A stretch of DNA of 64,000 nucleotides, taken from assembly GCA_016187335.1 (NCBI GenBank), contig JACPJW010000001.1, forward strand, positions 468,170 to 532,169. Direction: 5' to 3'. The DNA is from Candidatus Aenigmatarchaeota archaeon. GTDB lineage: Archaea > Aenigmatarchaeota > Aenigmatarchaeia > GW2011-AR5. How positions within the stretch are numbered: the first letter of the stretch is position 1; every line of letters begins with the position of its first letter. Under the pieces are notes generated by a model. The model was not told the DNA's origin and did no database searches. It saw nothing but the letters and a program-made list of their open reading frames with translations. The position numbers and the translations under genes are program-made. Shown piece by piece: positions 44,307-52,700 of this stretch.

Positions 44307-45688
44307 TTAAAGGAAAAAGGACGATGGAATTAAGAAACATAAGCACGAAGAACGAAAAGCGCTCTGCATTGGAAATTATTTACGAGAATAAATTCATTGC
44401 GGCAATTTTTCTTTTCAGCACCCTGTTCTTTTTGTGGCAGCATTCCACGGGATTTTCATGGGATTTTTCTGCTTACATTCTTAACGCAAAGTATCTGGCT
44501 GGTTCGGGTTTTTATTATGAATGGGCAAGGCAGCCTTTGCCTTCGTTGCTGATGCTGCCGTTTTCATTTTTTGGCTGGCTCCTTGCGGAATATGCCTACA
44601 TTATTTTTGTTTCTTTGCTCCATCTGTTTTCTTCTCTGAAGTTCGCCGAAAAATTCGGCGTTGACAGGACTTTGTTTTATGTTTTTTCAATGAACGCTTA
44701 CGTCCTTGTATTCGGGCAGAAGCTCGGCAGTGAGCTGCTTTCCCTGGCGATGCTGCAGCTCTTCATGGCTTATATTTACGAAAAGAGGACGGGTATATTT
44801 GCAGCACTTTCTTTTCTTGCGCGATACAGCAACCTTAATTTTCTGGTTTTCATTTTTCTTCAAAGAAATGCGAAGAAAATAATAATTTCCTTTTTCCTGG
44901 CCCTGTTTGTCATATCGCCGTGGCTTTATTTCAACTACGCAAGAACAGGAAATCCGCTGACAAGCGTCAGGGATTCATACCTGCTTAACATTGTTTTCAG
45001 GAACCTGGATAACTACGTAAATTCCTTCAGCCTTTTTGATTTGCTGCTTGCGCTGAACCTGCTGCTTCCTATCATGCTTTTTGGATTGCTTTCTGAAAGG
45101 GGCGAAAAATACCACGTTGTGCTCGCTTTTCTCGCGCTTTCGGTTATATCGTACTTTTTTATACCGTTCAAGGAAGAAAGATACCTGTTTCCGATAACGC
45201 TGCCGGCTGCCTTTTTTGCCGCAAAGGGAGCGGAGAATCTTGATAAGCGTAAAATTATGCTCGTGTTTATTATTTTTTCCCTGGCGCTTTTGTTCTTTCT
45301 GCTTCCATTAGCAAGGAACGAGCCGCCTTATCTTTACCAGTCAGTAAAATCTGATTGCATGGCCCGGTCAAACGCATGGGTAGCGCTGAATTATTACGGC
45401 GTCCCGAGCGAGCCTTACCCTGAGCAGAAGGATTTTGCCGCCGCGCTGGAAGAAGGCTACAGGATTATTCTGTTCAAGGGCACAAAATTTCCGGTTTACG
45501 TAAATAATGAGACGTTCCTTGGACAATTTCCCGTCATGGAAGAAAACGACGGGGTTGTCGTTTACGGCGATTCCGGCAGATGCAAGAAGCCGGCAAGGTA
45601 TGAGATGCTGTTTTTTGACAGGATAAGAAAAAAGATTGAAGAAGGCGACGTTGTCTGCGATTTCTTCTCATGCCGCTATTTGAAGTAA
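44303..45688 (+). CDS. GT-C-like multi-pass membrane glycosyltransferase
   Basis: 461 residues with about 11-12 hydrophobic helices in the first 350 and a soluble end with four Cys. The first outer loop, WDFSAYILNAKYLAGSGFYY, has the acidic residue and layout of GT-C enzymes of the PMT/ArnT/Alg type, which move sugars from dolichol-phosphate carriers to proteins or lipids. ARQPLPSLLMLPF and FKEERYLFPITLP are also typical. Likely substrate: glycosylation of the sequon-rich surface proteins nearby (inference). Coupled to the 43737 lipoprotein. Confidence 0.7.
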   Translation: MIKGKRTMELRNISTKNEKRSALEIIYENKFIAAIFLFSTLFFLWQHSTGFSWDFSAYILNAKYLAGSGFYYEWARQPLPSLLMLPFSFFGWLLAEYAYIIFVSLLHLFSSLKFAEKFGVDRTLFYVFSMNAYVLVFGQKLGSELLSLAMLQLFMAYIYEKRTGIFAALSFLARYSNLNFLVFIFLQRNAKKIIISFFLALFVISPWLYFNYARTGNPLTSVRDSYLLNIVFRNLDNYVNSFSLFDLLLALNLLLPIMLFGLLSERGEKYHVVLAFLALSVISYFFIPFKEERYLFPITLPAAFFAAKGAENLDKRKIMLVFIIFSLALLFFLLPLARNEPPYLYQSVKSDCMARSNAWVALNYYGVPSEPYPEQKDFAAALEEGYRIILFKGTKFPVYVNNETFLGQFPVMEENDGVVVYGDSGRCKKPARYEMLFFDRIRKKIEEGDVVCDFFSCRYLK

Positions 45689-45695
45689 GAATTTG

Positions 45696-45956
45696 TCAAT
45701 ATCCCAGTTCTCTCAAAATTTTTCCTGCAGCTTCATCAGACGTGAACCCATGTGAATTTTCAATCAGCCTGCCGTTTGACCCTTCATAAGTGATAGAAAA
45801 GCCATCATAGATTCGCTCTATGGTAACTTCTTCTTCAGGCTTCCCGTCCCTATTTCTCGTAAACGTAGTCCCCAGCCTGTTCTCTCTTCCCGGAACCCGT
45901 TTCTCAGCAAGTGAACTTCCAAGTTTCCCAGCGGCGTTTTTACCACCTTTCTCCAA
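45696..45956 (-). CDS. Small soluble protein, start uncertain
   Basis: About 86 residues if the TTG at 45956 is used; GTG further upstream (about 45989) lies inside the hairpin repeat. Longer frames overlap the 46004 gene and are not supported. Visible: KNAAGKLGSSLAEKRVPGRE, basic, then EEEVTIERIYDGFSITYEGS and a C-terminal helix TSDEAAGKILRELGY. No family recognised. GGAGAAAGGTGGT in the leader may act as a ribosome-binding site for a slightly later start. Confidence 0.45.
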   Translation of the reverse strand: MEKGGKNAAGKLGSSLAEKRVPGRENRLGTTFTRNRDGKPEEEVTIERIYDGFSITYEGSNGRLIENSHGFTSDEAAGKILRELGY

Positions 45957-45959
45957 AAT

Positions 45960-45988
45960 CGTTTTGATTGAACTTTTTGAAAAGTTCA
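45960..45988 (-). repeat. Dispersed hairpin repeat, copy 3
   Basis: On the minus strand: TGAACTTTT-CA-AAAAGTTCA (45969-45988) followed by ATCAAAACG. Perfect 9-bp stem, same trailing sequence as the copies at 54784 and 24093. Located 15 bases after the stop of the 46004 gene and just before the 45696 gene. Confidence 0.6.
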
Positions 45989-46003
45989 CCTGATTAATGG
46001 CAA

Positions 46004-46633
46004 TCAGCAGAGTCTTTCGTAACTGGAGCACAATATCTGCTGGACTTTTTCCCTTGTCTGCAGGCCTTCGTATTTCGTTCCGTTTATTACTATGGCAGGC
46101 GTGGCGTTGACCTGGTAGTTTGCCATGAGAAGCCTTATGATAGGCTCCTCCCACTCCCTGTTGAAGGCAAATACGCTTATGCTTTCGTTTGAGCGGTAAA
46201 CAAGGTAGTCAAGGACCCTTCCCTGTTCCCTCGATATTTCCGATTCATCAAAGAAAAATATGACGCGGGGGGTTGTTATGTTGCACTGCTCTTCCTGGAC
46301 TTCCGAGAAGAACCAGTACCTCATCAGCGATATTACGTACTGTTTCTGCAGCGTTTTCGCTTCTTCCTTGGGGATGTCGCCGATGTCAAATTTCCTCCCC
46401 AGATCGACCTTTCTTTTTATGACGTCCGGCAGCCTGTAGCCTATGTAGTCGCAGGCATTCGTGTTTTTTATCAGCGACAATTCCAGTTCAAGGCTCTGGA
46501 AATCAAGGAGGTCATTCTGCAAAGTCCTCTGTATTTCCTCTGTTCTTGAGGCTGTTATTTTTGAGCCTATGAAAAGCCCCGAGACGAAAACCAGCGAAGT
46601 TATCAGGAACGCAATAAGGTATTTCTTATCCAT
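46004..46633 (-). CDS. Membrane-anchored thioredoxin-fold protein without CxxC
   Basis: 209 residues from the ATG at 46633. An N-terminal helix (YLIAFLITSLVFVSGLFIGS) anchors the protein outside the membrane. The rest is helical, then thioredoxin-like: TTPRVIFFFDES where a Trx would carry the active site, VFAFNREWEEPIIRLLMANY, and the cis-Pro strand VNATPAIVINGTKYEGLQT. The CxxC motif is absent, so redox catalysis is unlikely. DsbA-like folds of this type are frequent in DPANN genomes. Downstream of the GT2 gene at 46739, separated by two hairpins. Confidence 0.65.
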   Translation of the reverse strand: MDKKYLIAFLITSLVFVSGLFIGSKITASRTEEIQRTLQNDLLDFQSLELELSLIKNTNACDYIGYRLPDVIKRKVDLGRKFDIGDIPKEEAKTLQKQYVISLMRYWFFSEVQEEQCNITTPRVIFFFDESEISREQGRVLDYLVYRSNESISVFAFNREWEEPIIRLLMANYQVNATPAIVINGTKYEGLQTREKVQQILCSSYERLC

Positions 46634-46636
46634 GTT

Positions 46637-46682
46637 AAAAATCACTCCATGATTTTTACACCTCAGAAACCTTCGGTTTCTG
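46637..46682. terminator. Two hairpins between GT2 and thioredoxin-fold genes
   Basis: AAAAATCA/TGATTTTT (46637-46657) and CAGAAACC-TTC-GGTTTCTG (46664-46682). They lie between two minus-strand genes, after the stop of the GT2 gene, and may end or attenuate transcription or fold in the next gene's leader. Neither is followed by a clear T-run on the coding strand. Confidence 0.4.
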
Positions 46683-46738
46683 CAGGTATCAGCACCACAT
46701 CATATTACAGTTAATTTAGGCAGTCCGATACCTCCATC

Positions 46739-47938
46739 TTACCACTTCTTTTTTGTTCTCAGCATCTCCTGCGTGAAAGCCGCTATCCAGAGGAAAAGGT
46801 TTATGAAAGGGTAAACAATCATGTAGAGGGCGTATTCAAAGGGGCTTATTTTTTCCTTTATCTGACGCTCGCTGACTTTCAGTATGAGAAGGAACGTTGC
46901 AAACAGCGTCACAACGAAAAATGTGAAGGGATTTATAAAATTGAAACTGGCCGTGCCGAAAAAATACAGGAAGTCGTAGCCGACAAGCTTTATATCAATG
47001 ATATTTTTAGCCAAGGCAAGCAGGAAATCGTAGATTCCGAGCACGAGAAACGGGCTTGTGACAGCCAGAAGTATGTACTGTATGGGGAGTATGAAAATCC
47101 CAAGGTCACCATGCTTTTTTGAGAAGAACATGTGCGAATATTTTTTTGTGTTGTAAATGTGCCCGCGATACCATCGCATGCGCTGGTCAAAAAGGTCGTG
47201 CATTGTTTTTGGCACCACGGTATAGGCGTAATCCTCTGCCGTATTTTCTATCCTGTAGCCGTTGTCTTTCAGGCGAAGCCCTATCTCAAGGTCCTCCGTC
47301 AGGTTGTCCTCGTCAAAGCCCCCCAGTTTCTTCACTATTTCCGTTTTATAAAGCGCAAATCCCGGGGTGTAATACAATGAATTCAAAAAGCTCATCAGCT
47401 TTCGCGTGAAGGAAGCTATCATATACTCAATTTTCTGGATTCTTTCCACAAAGTTGCGGGGTTCCACAGGCTTTATGACTGCTATGACAGCCGCGGCATC
47501 ACTGGAAAAATAAGCCATCATGTTTCTCAATGCGTTTTTTGACAGGGACGTGTCGGCATCAATAAAACCGAAGAATTTGCTGTTCACTGTTGAAAGGCCG
47601 GTATTGAGCGCGGCTGCCTTCCCCCGGTTTTCCTTTCTTATGTACCTTATGAAAGAATATTTTCTTGACAGTCTTTTGCCTGCTTCAGCTGTACTGTCCG
47701 TAGAGCCGTCGTCCACGATTATTATTTTCAGGCCCGGATAGTCCTGGCCTATCAGGGATTCCACGCAGTTTTCCAGATGATGCTCTTCGTTGTGGGCAGG
47801 TATGATCACTGACAATGAAGGCAGTTTTTTTAGGGATTTTCTTTTCGTTTCCTTGTTTCCAAGGAAAACCAGAAGCCAGAAAACCGACACGAAAAGCGAC
47901 ACGTAAACTGTTGTGTAGAAAAGTATGTCGTCAATCAT
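46739..47938 (-). CDS. Processive family 2 glycosyltransferase (membrane)
   Basis: 399 residues. N-terminal helix, then a GT2 domain: SVIIPAHNEEHHLENCV, IIIVDDGSTDSTAEAG, GFIDADTSLSK (DxD metal site), NLTEDLEIGLRLKDNGY (catalytic ED) and QRMRW, the Q-x-x-RW motif of processive beta-glycan synthases. Three or four C-terminal helices form the membrane channel part. Family members make polymers such as cellulose, chitin, hyaluronan or poly-N-acetylglucosamine. Here the product is unknown, maybe a surface polysaccharide. It abuts truD (start next to its stop) in one operon with pth2. Confidence 0.88.
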   Translation of the reverse strand: MIDDILFYTTVYVSLFVSVFWLLVFLGNKETKRKSLKKLPSLSVIIPAHNEEHHLENCVESLIGQDYPGLKIIIVDDGSTDSTAEAGKRLSRKYSFIRYIRKENRGKAAALNTGLSTVNSKFFGFIDADTSLSKNALRNMMAYFSSDAAAVIAVIKPVEPRNFVERIQKIEYMIASFTRKLMSFLNSLYYTPGFALYKTEIVKKLGGFDEDNLTEDLEIGLRLKDNGYRIENTAEDYAYTVVPKTMHDLFDQRMRWYRGHIYNTKKYSHMFFSKKHGDLGIFILPIQYILLAVTSPFLVLGIYDFLLALAKNIIDIKLVGYDFLYFFGTASFNFINPFTFFVVTLFATFLLILKVSERQIKEKISPFEYALYMIVYPFINLFLWIAAFTQEMLRTKKKW

Positions 47939-48916
47939 CTAGCGGACCTCTTTCTTTGTGACTTCTCTTAAAACGACGGTAGCGTAGCTGCCTGGCGGCA
48001 GGGTAAAGTTTAGCAACGCTTTGTTGCCATTAATCGTATATTTTAAATAAGTTTTAATAAATGCCTTTCTTTCGCCGCCGGAGCACGACAGCCTGAGCTT
48101 GCTGACCATGAAATCCTTCGGGCTGATTTTTTCCCTTTTCATTATTTCGGAGGACTTTCCAGGCTTCTTTGTATTGCAGCCAATCAGCGGTATGAAGCCG
48201 CTGAAGTACTTCCCTTTCCTCACATAGCCAGCCAGCGTTTCATTGAAAATCCACGACTGGTAGGCGTTTACAAAGAACTTTAGGATTTCTTTTTTAACGT
48301 GGAATATTTCCTTGTAGTCTTTGCCATAAGACTTGTTTATCAATTGCAAAGCTTTGTCAAACTTTCTTTTGACGATAAGCCGCCCTATGGCATGGTTATT
48401 GCCGCCGGCTCCGAAACGCTGCGGCCCGAAATAATTAGGAAAGCCCCTTTTGTTTATTTCTGCAATGACTTTTTGCAATTTCTTTGCATTACATCCGTGC
48501 AGGGTTATTATAAATTCGTTGCCGATAAGGTTTCCTTTTGACAGCATTTTGTCGGAGGTTCCCGCCTTAACCAGTTCAATGCCGTTTTCTTTGAAGTCGC
48601 TCCCCCCTTCCATTGTTATGTGCTGTTCCGTTACGGCTTTCTTGTCTTTGAGGCCGGCAAAGCCTATTTTGCCTGCGCCGAACCTTTTCCTCAGCAATGC
48701 CAGGGCTTCGTGCGTCGTCATGTTCCTTTTTCTCAGCAGGAAAAGGTCGTACTTTCCTTCTTTCCTGCTGACACCGCCTGCCGTCCTGTACTTTGCAAAG
48801 TACTTCCTGTGGATGGTTTCCTTTACAATAAAATCTTCGGGCGATTTTATTTTTCCACCCGTTCCTGCTGACCTCGTCCAGTAAGGAAGCATGAGAATAC
48901 TTCGGGCGCAGTTCAT
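47939..48916 (-). CDS. truD: tRNA pseudouridine synthase TruD
   Basis: 325 residues. Makes pseudouridine 13 (and 35 in some archaeal/eukaryal cases) in tRNA. Seen: SPEDFIVKE, the catalytic Asp in GFAGLKDKKAVTEQ, GNEFIITLHG, FPNYFGPQRFG, and NAYQSWIFNETLAGY followed by the TRUD-specific insert and MVSKLRLSCSGGERKAF. Start at 48916, overlapping the stop of pth2 (ATGA); an ATG nine codons on (48892) is possible. RNA-processing genes grouped with pth2. Confidence 0.93.
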   Translation of the reverse strand: MNCARSILMLPYWTRSAGTGGKIKSPEDFIVKETIHRKYFAKYRTAGGVSRKEGKYDLFLLRKRNMTTHEALALLRKRFGAGKIGFAGLKDKKAVTEQHITMEGGSDFKENGIELVKAGTSDKMLSKGNLIGNEFIITLHGCNAKKLQKVIAEINKRGFPNYFGPQRFGAGGNNHAIGRLIVKRKFDKALQLINKSYGKDYKEIFHVKKEILKFFVNAYQSWIFNETLAGYVRKGKYFSGFIPLIGCNTKKPGKSSEIMKREKISPKDFMVSKLRLSCSGGERKAFIKTYLKYTINGNKALLNFTLPPGSYATVVLREVTKKEVR

Positions 48917-49257
48917 TTAAGCAGCGGCAGCGAGCCCGTGACCCTGTTTATTACGCCGTCTTCGTGCGGGCCGATGCCCAGAGCGGTTATCGTTCCGGGC
49001 TTCGTTTCCGTAAGGCCCGCATCAGAAATTAGTGCATGAGGTATCCTGAGATGCTCGCATTTTTCCTTCAGCAGCAGCAGCTCTTTAAGGTCTTTTGCCT
49101 TTAGTATGACTTTCTTTTCTCCTTCTTTGTTCCATAATCCGATTATCTTTTTGTCGGAGCGCTTGTACGCCTCCAGCGATGCGTGGGCGCATTGCGCGGC
49201 TGTTTTTCCTTTGCTCAGCTTCAGGTCAGCTCTTACAACAATAACCTGCTTGTACAT
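48913..49257 (-). CDS. pth2: Peptidyl-tRNA hydrolase, archaeal/eukaryal type (Pth2)
   Basis: 114 residues, full family length. Frees tRNA from peptidyl-tRNA dropped by ribosomes. Seen: KQVIVVRADLKLSKGKTAAQ, CAHASLEAYKRS, KVILKAKDLKELLLLKEKCE, PHALISDAGLTETKPGTITA and LGIGPHEDGVINRVTGSLPLL, all typical of Pth2. First gene of the pth2-truD-GT2 run with overlapping or abutting ends. Confidence 0.95.
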   Translation of the reverse strand: MYKQVIVVRADLKLSKGKTAAQCAHASLEAYKRSDKKIIGLWNKEGEKKVILKAKDLKELLLLKEKCEHLRIPHALISDAGLTETKPGTITALGIGPHEDGVINRVTGSLPLLK

Positions 49258-49282
49258 GGCTAATTAATGTATAAGCTGGTTT

Positions 49283-49870
49283 TTAGCTTTTGGCTGCCGC
49301 GGCCAGAATCCTCTGGACAGCTGATATGTTCGTCAGAACAGCGAGGAGAATGATTGCGTACGACAAATAAAGCGTGCTGAAATGCGCGGCCACTATGCCG
49401 GCAAACAGCAGAATAAGCCGCTCGGCCCTCTCAAGAAAACCTCCCTTTATTTCAGCAATTTCTTTCTCCTTTGCCGCGGCCTTCGCGTAAGTAGTCATCA
49501 TGCTTCCGAAAAAGTAAATGAACAGCCAGAAATATGAAGGAAAAAGCAAGCCCGGGATGTTTACGAACAGGAGCCCGATGATAATTATTCCTTCAACGTA
49601 CCTGTCAATGATTGTATCCAGGTAAGCTCCCAGTTTTGTGACGTTGCCCGTGACCCGCGCCACGCTTCCGTCAATAAGGTCTATGAACGATGCGATAATG
49701 AAAAATGCCGCTGAAAGAAGGAACTGTTCCCTGACTAGGAAATAAAGCGCCGCAAAGGTCGGCAGCAGCGTGAGCAAAGTCCACTGGTTCGGGCTCAATC
49801 CCAAACGGCTGAATATTATGCCGACCTTTACGCTGAGTTTGTTGAACCTTTCCCTTTGTCTGTACAGCAT
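49283..49870 (-). CDS. CDP-alcohol phosphatidyltransferase, probable archaetidylinositol-phosphate synthase
   Basis: 195 residues, about six helices. The family motif D-G-x2-A-R-x8-G-x3-D-x3-D is intact in DLIDGSVARVTGNVTKLGAY then LDTIIDRYVE. It joins a CDP-activated lipid to an alcohol. The next gene upstream is inositol-1-phosphate synthase, so the best guess for the acceptor is inositol-1-phosphate with CDP-archaeol, giving archaetidylinositol phosphate. A CDP-archaeol synthase gene is 2.3 kb away. Other alcohol acceptors are possible. Confidence 0.85.
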   Translation of the reverse strand: MLYRQRERFNKLSVKVGIIFSRLGLSPNQWTLLTLLPTFAALYFLVREQFLLSAAFFIIASFIDLIDGSVARVTGNVTKLGAYLDTIIDRYVEGIIIIGLLFVNIPGLLFPSYFWLFIYFFGSMMTTYAKAAAKEKEIAEIKGGFLERAERLILLFAGIVAAHFSTLYLSYAIILLAVLTNISAVQRILAAAAKS

Positions 49871-49942
49871 ATAACATGCTCCTTTTGATTCTTCAATGCA
49901 CAGGAAGCGTGTAACGAATCCATGTCCATTGAATCTCGAGAA

Positions 49943-51043
49943 TTACCTTTCCCTTGAACCCTTGATGAATTCTTCCACCATTATGCGCGCCACGTCGTCA
50001 GGAAACTGCTGCGGCGGGCTTTTCATTGTGTAGGCAGAAATGGAATGCAGCGGCCCGCTTATGCCGCGGTCCAAAGCAATCTTGCAGCATCTTACGGCGT
50101 CTATAGCGGAGCCGGCTGAATTCGGCGAATCCTCAACAAGCAGTCTTAGTTCCAGTTCTACGGGCACCCCGCCGAATTTGCTGCCTTCTATCCTGAGGAA
50201 GCATATCTTCCTGTCGTTAAGCCAGGGAACGTAGTCGCTGGGGCCGATGTGTATGTTTTCTTGAGCAAGCTTATGCGGAAGAATAGATTGCACTGCCTGC
50301 GTCTTGCTTATCTTTTTTGAAGCAAGCCTGTCGCGGGCGAGCATGTTGAGAAAATCCGTGTTCCCGCCCACGTTCAGCTGGTACATCCTTTCTATCTTGA
50401 CGCCCCTGTCTGCAAAAAGCTTGGCGAGCGTGCGATGAACGATTGTGGCTCCCACCTGTGATTTTATGTCGTCCCCTATAACAGGCAGCTTTGCGTCGGA
50501 GAATTTTTTCTGCCATTCGGGGCTTGACGCAATGAAGACAGGCATGCAGTTGACCAGGGCAGTCTTGGCTTCCAGGCATGCATTGGCATAGTATTTCGCA
50601 GCCTCCTCGCTCCCCACGGGCAGGTAATTTATCAGCATGTCAGCCTTTTTTTCCTTCAACACATCCGCCACGTCAGCGGCCGCTTCCATGCCGACTTTGA
50701 ACGTGCTGCTTTCCGGGTAGTCCTTCATATGCGAAGCAACGCCGTCAAGAACAGGAGCCTTCATTACTTCTACGCTGAGGTTCGGCACGTCGCGCTGGAA
50801 AACATAGGTGCAGTTGGGCTTTGCAAATATCGCTTCACTGAGGTCTTTTCCTACCTTCCGCGCATCTATGTCAAACGCGGCAACAGGTTCTATGTCAGAA
50901 ATCCTGTACCCTCCAAGGACATTGTGCATGAGCCCGGGCACGGCATCGTCATTGCTCGCTATGTCCTTGTAGTAAAATATGCCCTGGACAAGCGATGACG
51001 CGCAGTTCCCGACGCCTGCAATAGCGATCCTTATTTTCGGCAT
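49943..51043 (-). CDS. ino1: Myo-inositol-1-phosphate synthase
   Basis: 366 residues. Converts glucose-6-phosphate to inositol-1-phosphate with NAD as a cofactor. Seen: the NAD fold [57 protein letters not shown], the catalytic region [20 protein letters not shown], and [12 protein letters not shown], then [20 protein letters not shown]. Length is that of the compact archaeal/bacterial type. Feeds the adjacent phosphatidyltransferase. Its promoter region contains two palindromes that look like PadR operators. Confidence 0.93.
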   Translation of the reverse strand: MPKIRIAIAGVGNCASSLVQGIFYYKDIASNDDAVPGLMHNVLGGYRISDIEPVAAFDIDARKVGKDLSEAIFAKPNCTYVFQRDVPNLSVEVMKAPVLDGVASHMKDYPESSTFKVGMEAAADVADVLKEKKADMLINYLPVGSEEAAKYYANACLEAKTALVNCMPVFIASSPEWQKKFSDAKLPVIGDDIKSQVGATIVHRTLAKLFADRGVKIERMYQLNVGGNTDFLNMLARDRLASKKISKTQAVQSILPHKLAQENIHIGPSDYVPWLNDRKICFLRIEGSKFGGVPVELELRLLVEDSPNSAGSAIDAVRCCKIALDRGISGPLHSISAYTMKSPPQQFPDDVARIMVEEFIKGSRER

Positions 51044-51048
51044 AGTGT

Positions 51049-51090
51049 ATTTTACGTATGTAAAATATATATACTTTACATTGGTAAAAT
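51049..51090. promoter_or_regulatory. Paired operator-like palindromes between ino1 and the PadR gene
   Basis: ATTTTAC-GTAT-GTAAAAT (51049-51066, perfect arms) and ACTTTAC-ATTG-GTAAAAT (51073-51090, one change) are tandem copies 24 bp apart, that is about two helical turns. Between and around them runs the TATA-like AAATATATATAC. They lie 6 bases from the ino1 start and 30 bases from the divergent regulator start, the expected place for an autoregulated PadR-type repressor that also controls ino1. Confidence 0.7.
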
Positions 51091-51119
51091 ATTAAAACCG
51101 CTGCGCTGAATGATTAATA

Positions 51120-51482
51120 ATGACAAGGCACGGAAAGAGCACCGGAAAGGGATTTTACGGTCCTGATGCTTCCGACACGCCTGAAATGCGGCGCCTGAAG
51201 AGAATGCTTACCACGGAATCCCTGTGGCTTTGGATATTAATTTTGCTGTCAAGGAAACCGAGGCATGCTTACGTTCTAAGAAACGAAATAAGAGATGAAT
51301 TCGGGTTCATGCCGGGCAACGTGACATGCTATAAAGTTCTTTATTTTCTCAAAAGAGGAAACTACGTAGGCATTAAAGAAGAAGGGAGAAAGAAAATATA
51401 TTACATAACAGAAAAAGGCAGGAAAGAGCTGTCAAAAGCAAAGAAATTTCTGGAAGAAACTTCCGAAGAATTATTTGACTGA
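51120..51482 (+). CDS. PadR-like winged-helix transcription regulator
   Basis: 120 residues. LWLWILILLSRKPRHAYVLRNEI then FMPGNVTCYKVLYFLKRGN, VGIKEEGRKKIYYITEKGRKELS follow the PadR pattern (first helix with LILxxL, HxY, then a winged hairpin with Y-x-I-T-x-x-G). A basic tail of 30 residues precedes the domain. Divergent from ino1 across the tandem palindromes, so I infer it regulates inositol-lipid synthesis and itself. Confidence 0.8.
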   Translation: MTRHGKSTGKGFYGPDASDTPEMRRLKRMLTTESLWLWILILLSRKPRHAYVLRNEIRDEFGFMPGNVTCYKVLYFLKRGNYVGIKEEGRKKIYYITEKGRKELSKAKKFLEETSEELFD

Positions 51483-51496
51483 ATAAGAGGATTATA

Positions 51497-51985
51497 ATGG
51501 TATTCGGGATATCGGCGCTTGTGAGCCTTGTAAACGCATACGGATATCCCGCCATATTCGTTGTCGGCTTTCTGAGCAGCTTCACGTTGTTCATCCCTTC
51601 GCCGGCTTTTTTTGTCGTCTTCCTTTTTGGCGCCACGCTCAACCCTGTTGCCCTGGGCGTTATTGCAGGCGCTGGAGCGGCGCTGGGTGAAACGACGGGA
51701 TATATAGCCGGTTACGGCATCAGCAAACTGGCGAAAAATCAGAGGAAAAAGCTGGCTGAAATACGGAAGCTGATCCACAAATACAGCCCCGAAGTTGTCA
51801 TATTCCTTTTTGCCGCCACGCCGCTGCCCTTTGATTTTGTCGGCATATTCTGCGGCACGATAAATTTTGACAGGAAGAAGTTTTTTGTTGCCACGCTCCT
51901 TGGAAAGATTGTCAAATTCATTTTCATTGCTTATGCCGGCTTCTACGGGCTTCACTGGGTCCTGAACTACGCCGGGCCTGACTAA
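51497..51985 (+). CDS. VTT-domain (DedA-like/SNARE-associated) membrane protein
   Basis: 162 residues, four to five helices. Seen: AIFVVGFLSSFTLFIPSPAF, the Gly-rich GAGAALGETTGYIAGYGI, and the conserved FLFAATPLPFDFVGIFCGTI region with F-D-R-K-K-F-F before the last helix. DedA/VTT proteins move lipids or lipid carriers between membrane leaflets. It starts 14 bases after the PadR gene, likely in the same transcript, and stands among lipid-synthesis genes. Confidence 0.85.
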   Translation: MVFGISALVSLVNAYGYPAIFVVGFLSSFTLFIPSPAFFVVFLFGATLNPVALGVIAGAGAALGETTGYIAGYGISKLAKNQRKKLAEIRKLIHKYSPEVVIFLFAATPLPFDFVGIFCGTINFDRKKFFVATLLGKIVKFIFIAYAGFYGLHWVLNYAGPD

Positions 51986-52107
51986 TTATCCTCTTCTTTT
52001 CTCAGCTTCGTCTATCGATTATTCTTTCAATCGATACATTCCTTTTCTGTTTATGATAATATTTTTCTTTCCGTTAACGCTTTCTAATATTTTCTTTTCC
52101 GCGAACG

Positions 52108-52128
52108 CTTTTCTTTTCAAAAGAAAAG
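52108..52128 (-). terminator. Hairpin after carS, candidate terminator
   Basis: CTTTTCTTTT-C-AAAAGAAAAG, a 10-bp stem, 5 bases past the stop of the carS gene on the minus strand. Similar stems occur at 23759-23779 after another stop, at 35257-35276 and inside the tRNA-Thr intron. Another hairpin, TATCGATT/AATCGATA, lies at 52011-52034 on the opposite side of the gap. Confidence 0.4.
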
Positions 52129-52132
52129 GGTT

Positions 52133-52648
52133 CTACCACGGGTGCTTTTTCAGCTTCAGTATGTAGGCTACGTTGTTGGTTGCCCAATGCACGACAGGCG
52201 TCATGATAAAGAGGAGAATAATCATGCTTATTTCAGGCCTGTAAGCCGGCGAAGAAATAATCAAAGCCGCTATAAGGAATGTAAGCTGGTCAAACAGCGG
52301 AAAGTGCTGTCCCCTGGGTATCCCGAATCTCCTTTTTATGAAAGACCCCCCCACATCCCCGATAAGTGCGCCTGCGCTTAATAACAGAACCAGAGTTAAA
52401 TTCAGTTTCACGAGATTAAGGTTTGCCGGCAGGTAATCCTGTGCGTATATCTGCGCCAGTCCGAACAAGGTCCCTATCGCGATGCCGCCGAACGTGCCTT
52501 CCCACGTCTTTCCGTCGCCCAAAAGCCTGTTTTTGCCCAGCCTCCTGCCGAAGTCCAGCGGCCTCTTGCCCTTGAGGAGAACCGGCGAGGCATTGGCTAT
52601 GTAGGCAGGAGCTATGAACCACAAGGACTGCAAAATAAGCGAGAACAT
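52133..52648 (-). CDS. carS: CDP-archaeol synthase
   Basis: 171 residues, five or so helices. CarS activates digeranylgeranylglyceryl phosphate with CTP for polar head group addition. Seen: FIAPAYIANASPVLLKGKRP, DFGRRLGKNRLLGDGKTWEG, GDVGGSFIKRRFGIPRGQHF, PLFDQLTFLIAAL, and the C-terminal HWATNNVAYILKLKKHPW. Full family length. Provides the substrate for the CDP-alcohol phosphatidyltransferase at 49283. Confidence 0.95.
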   Translation of the reverse strand: MFSLILQSLWFIAPAYIANASPVLLKGKRPLDFGRRLGKNRLLGDGKTWEGTFGGIAIGTLFGLAQIYAQDYLPANLNLVKLNLTLVLLLSAGALIGDVGGSFIKRRFGIPRGQHFPLFDQLTFLIAALIISSPAYRPEISMIILLFIMTPVVHWATNNVAYILKLKKHPW

Positions 52649-52700
52649 TTGTTAAACTATATCCGATGTTATTAAAATGCTTTGCCCGAAAGGAATAACC

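Noticed and set aside
45957-46154. N-terminal extension of the 45696 gene into the thioredoxin-fold gene
   Set aside because: It would overlap a well-supported gene in another frame and pass through a hairpin repeat; residues are basic and low in coding character.
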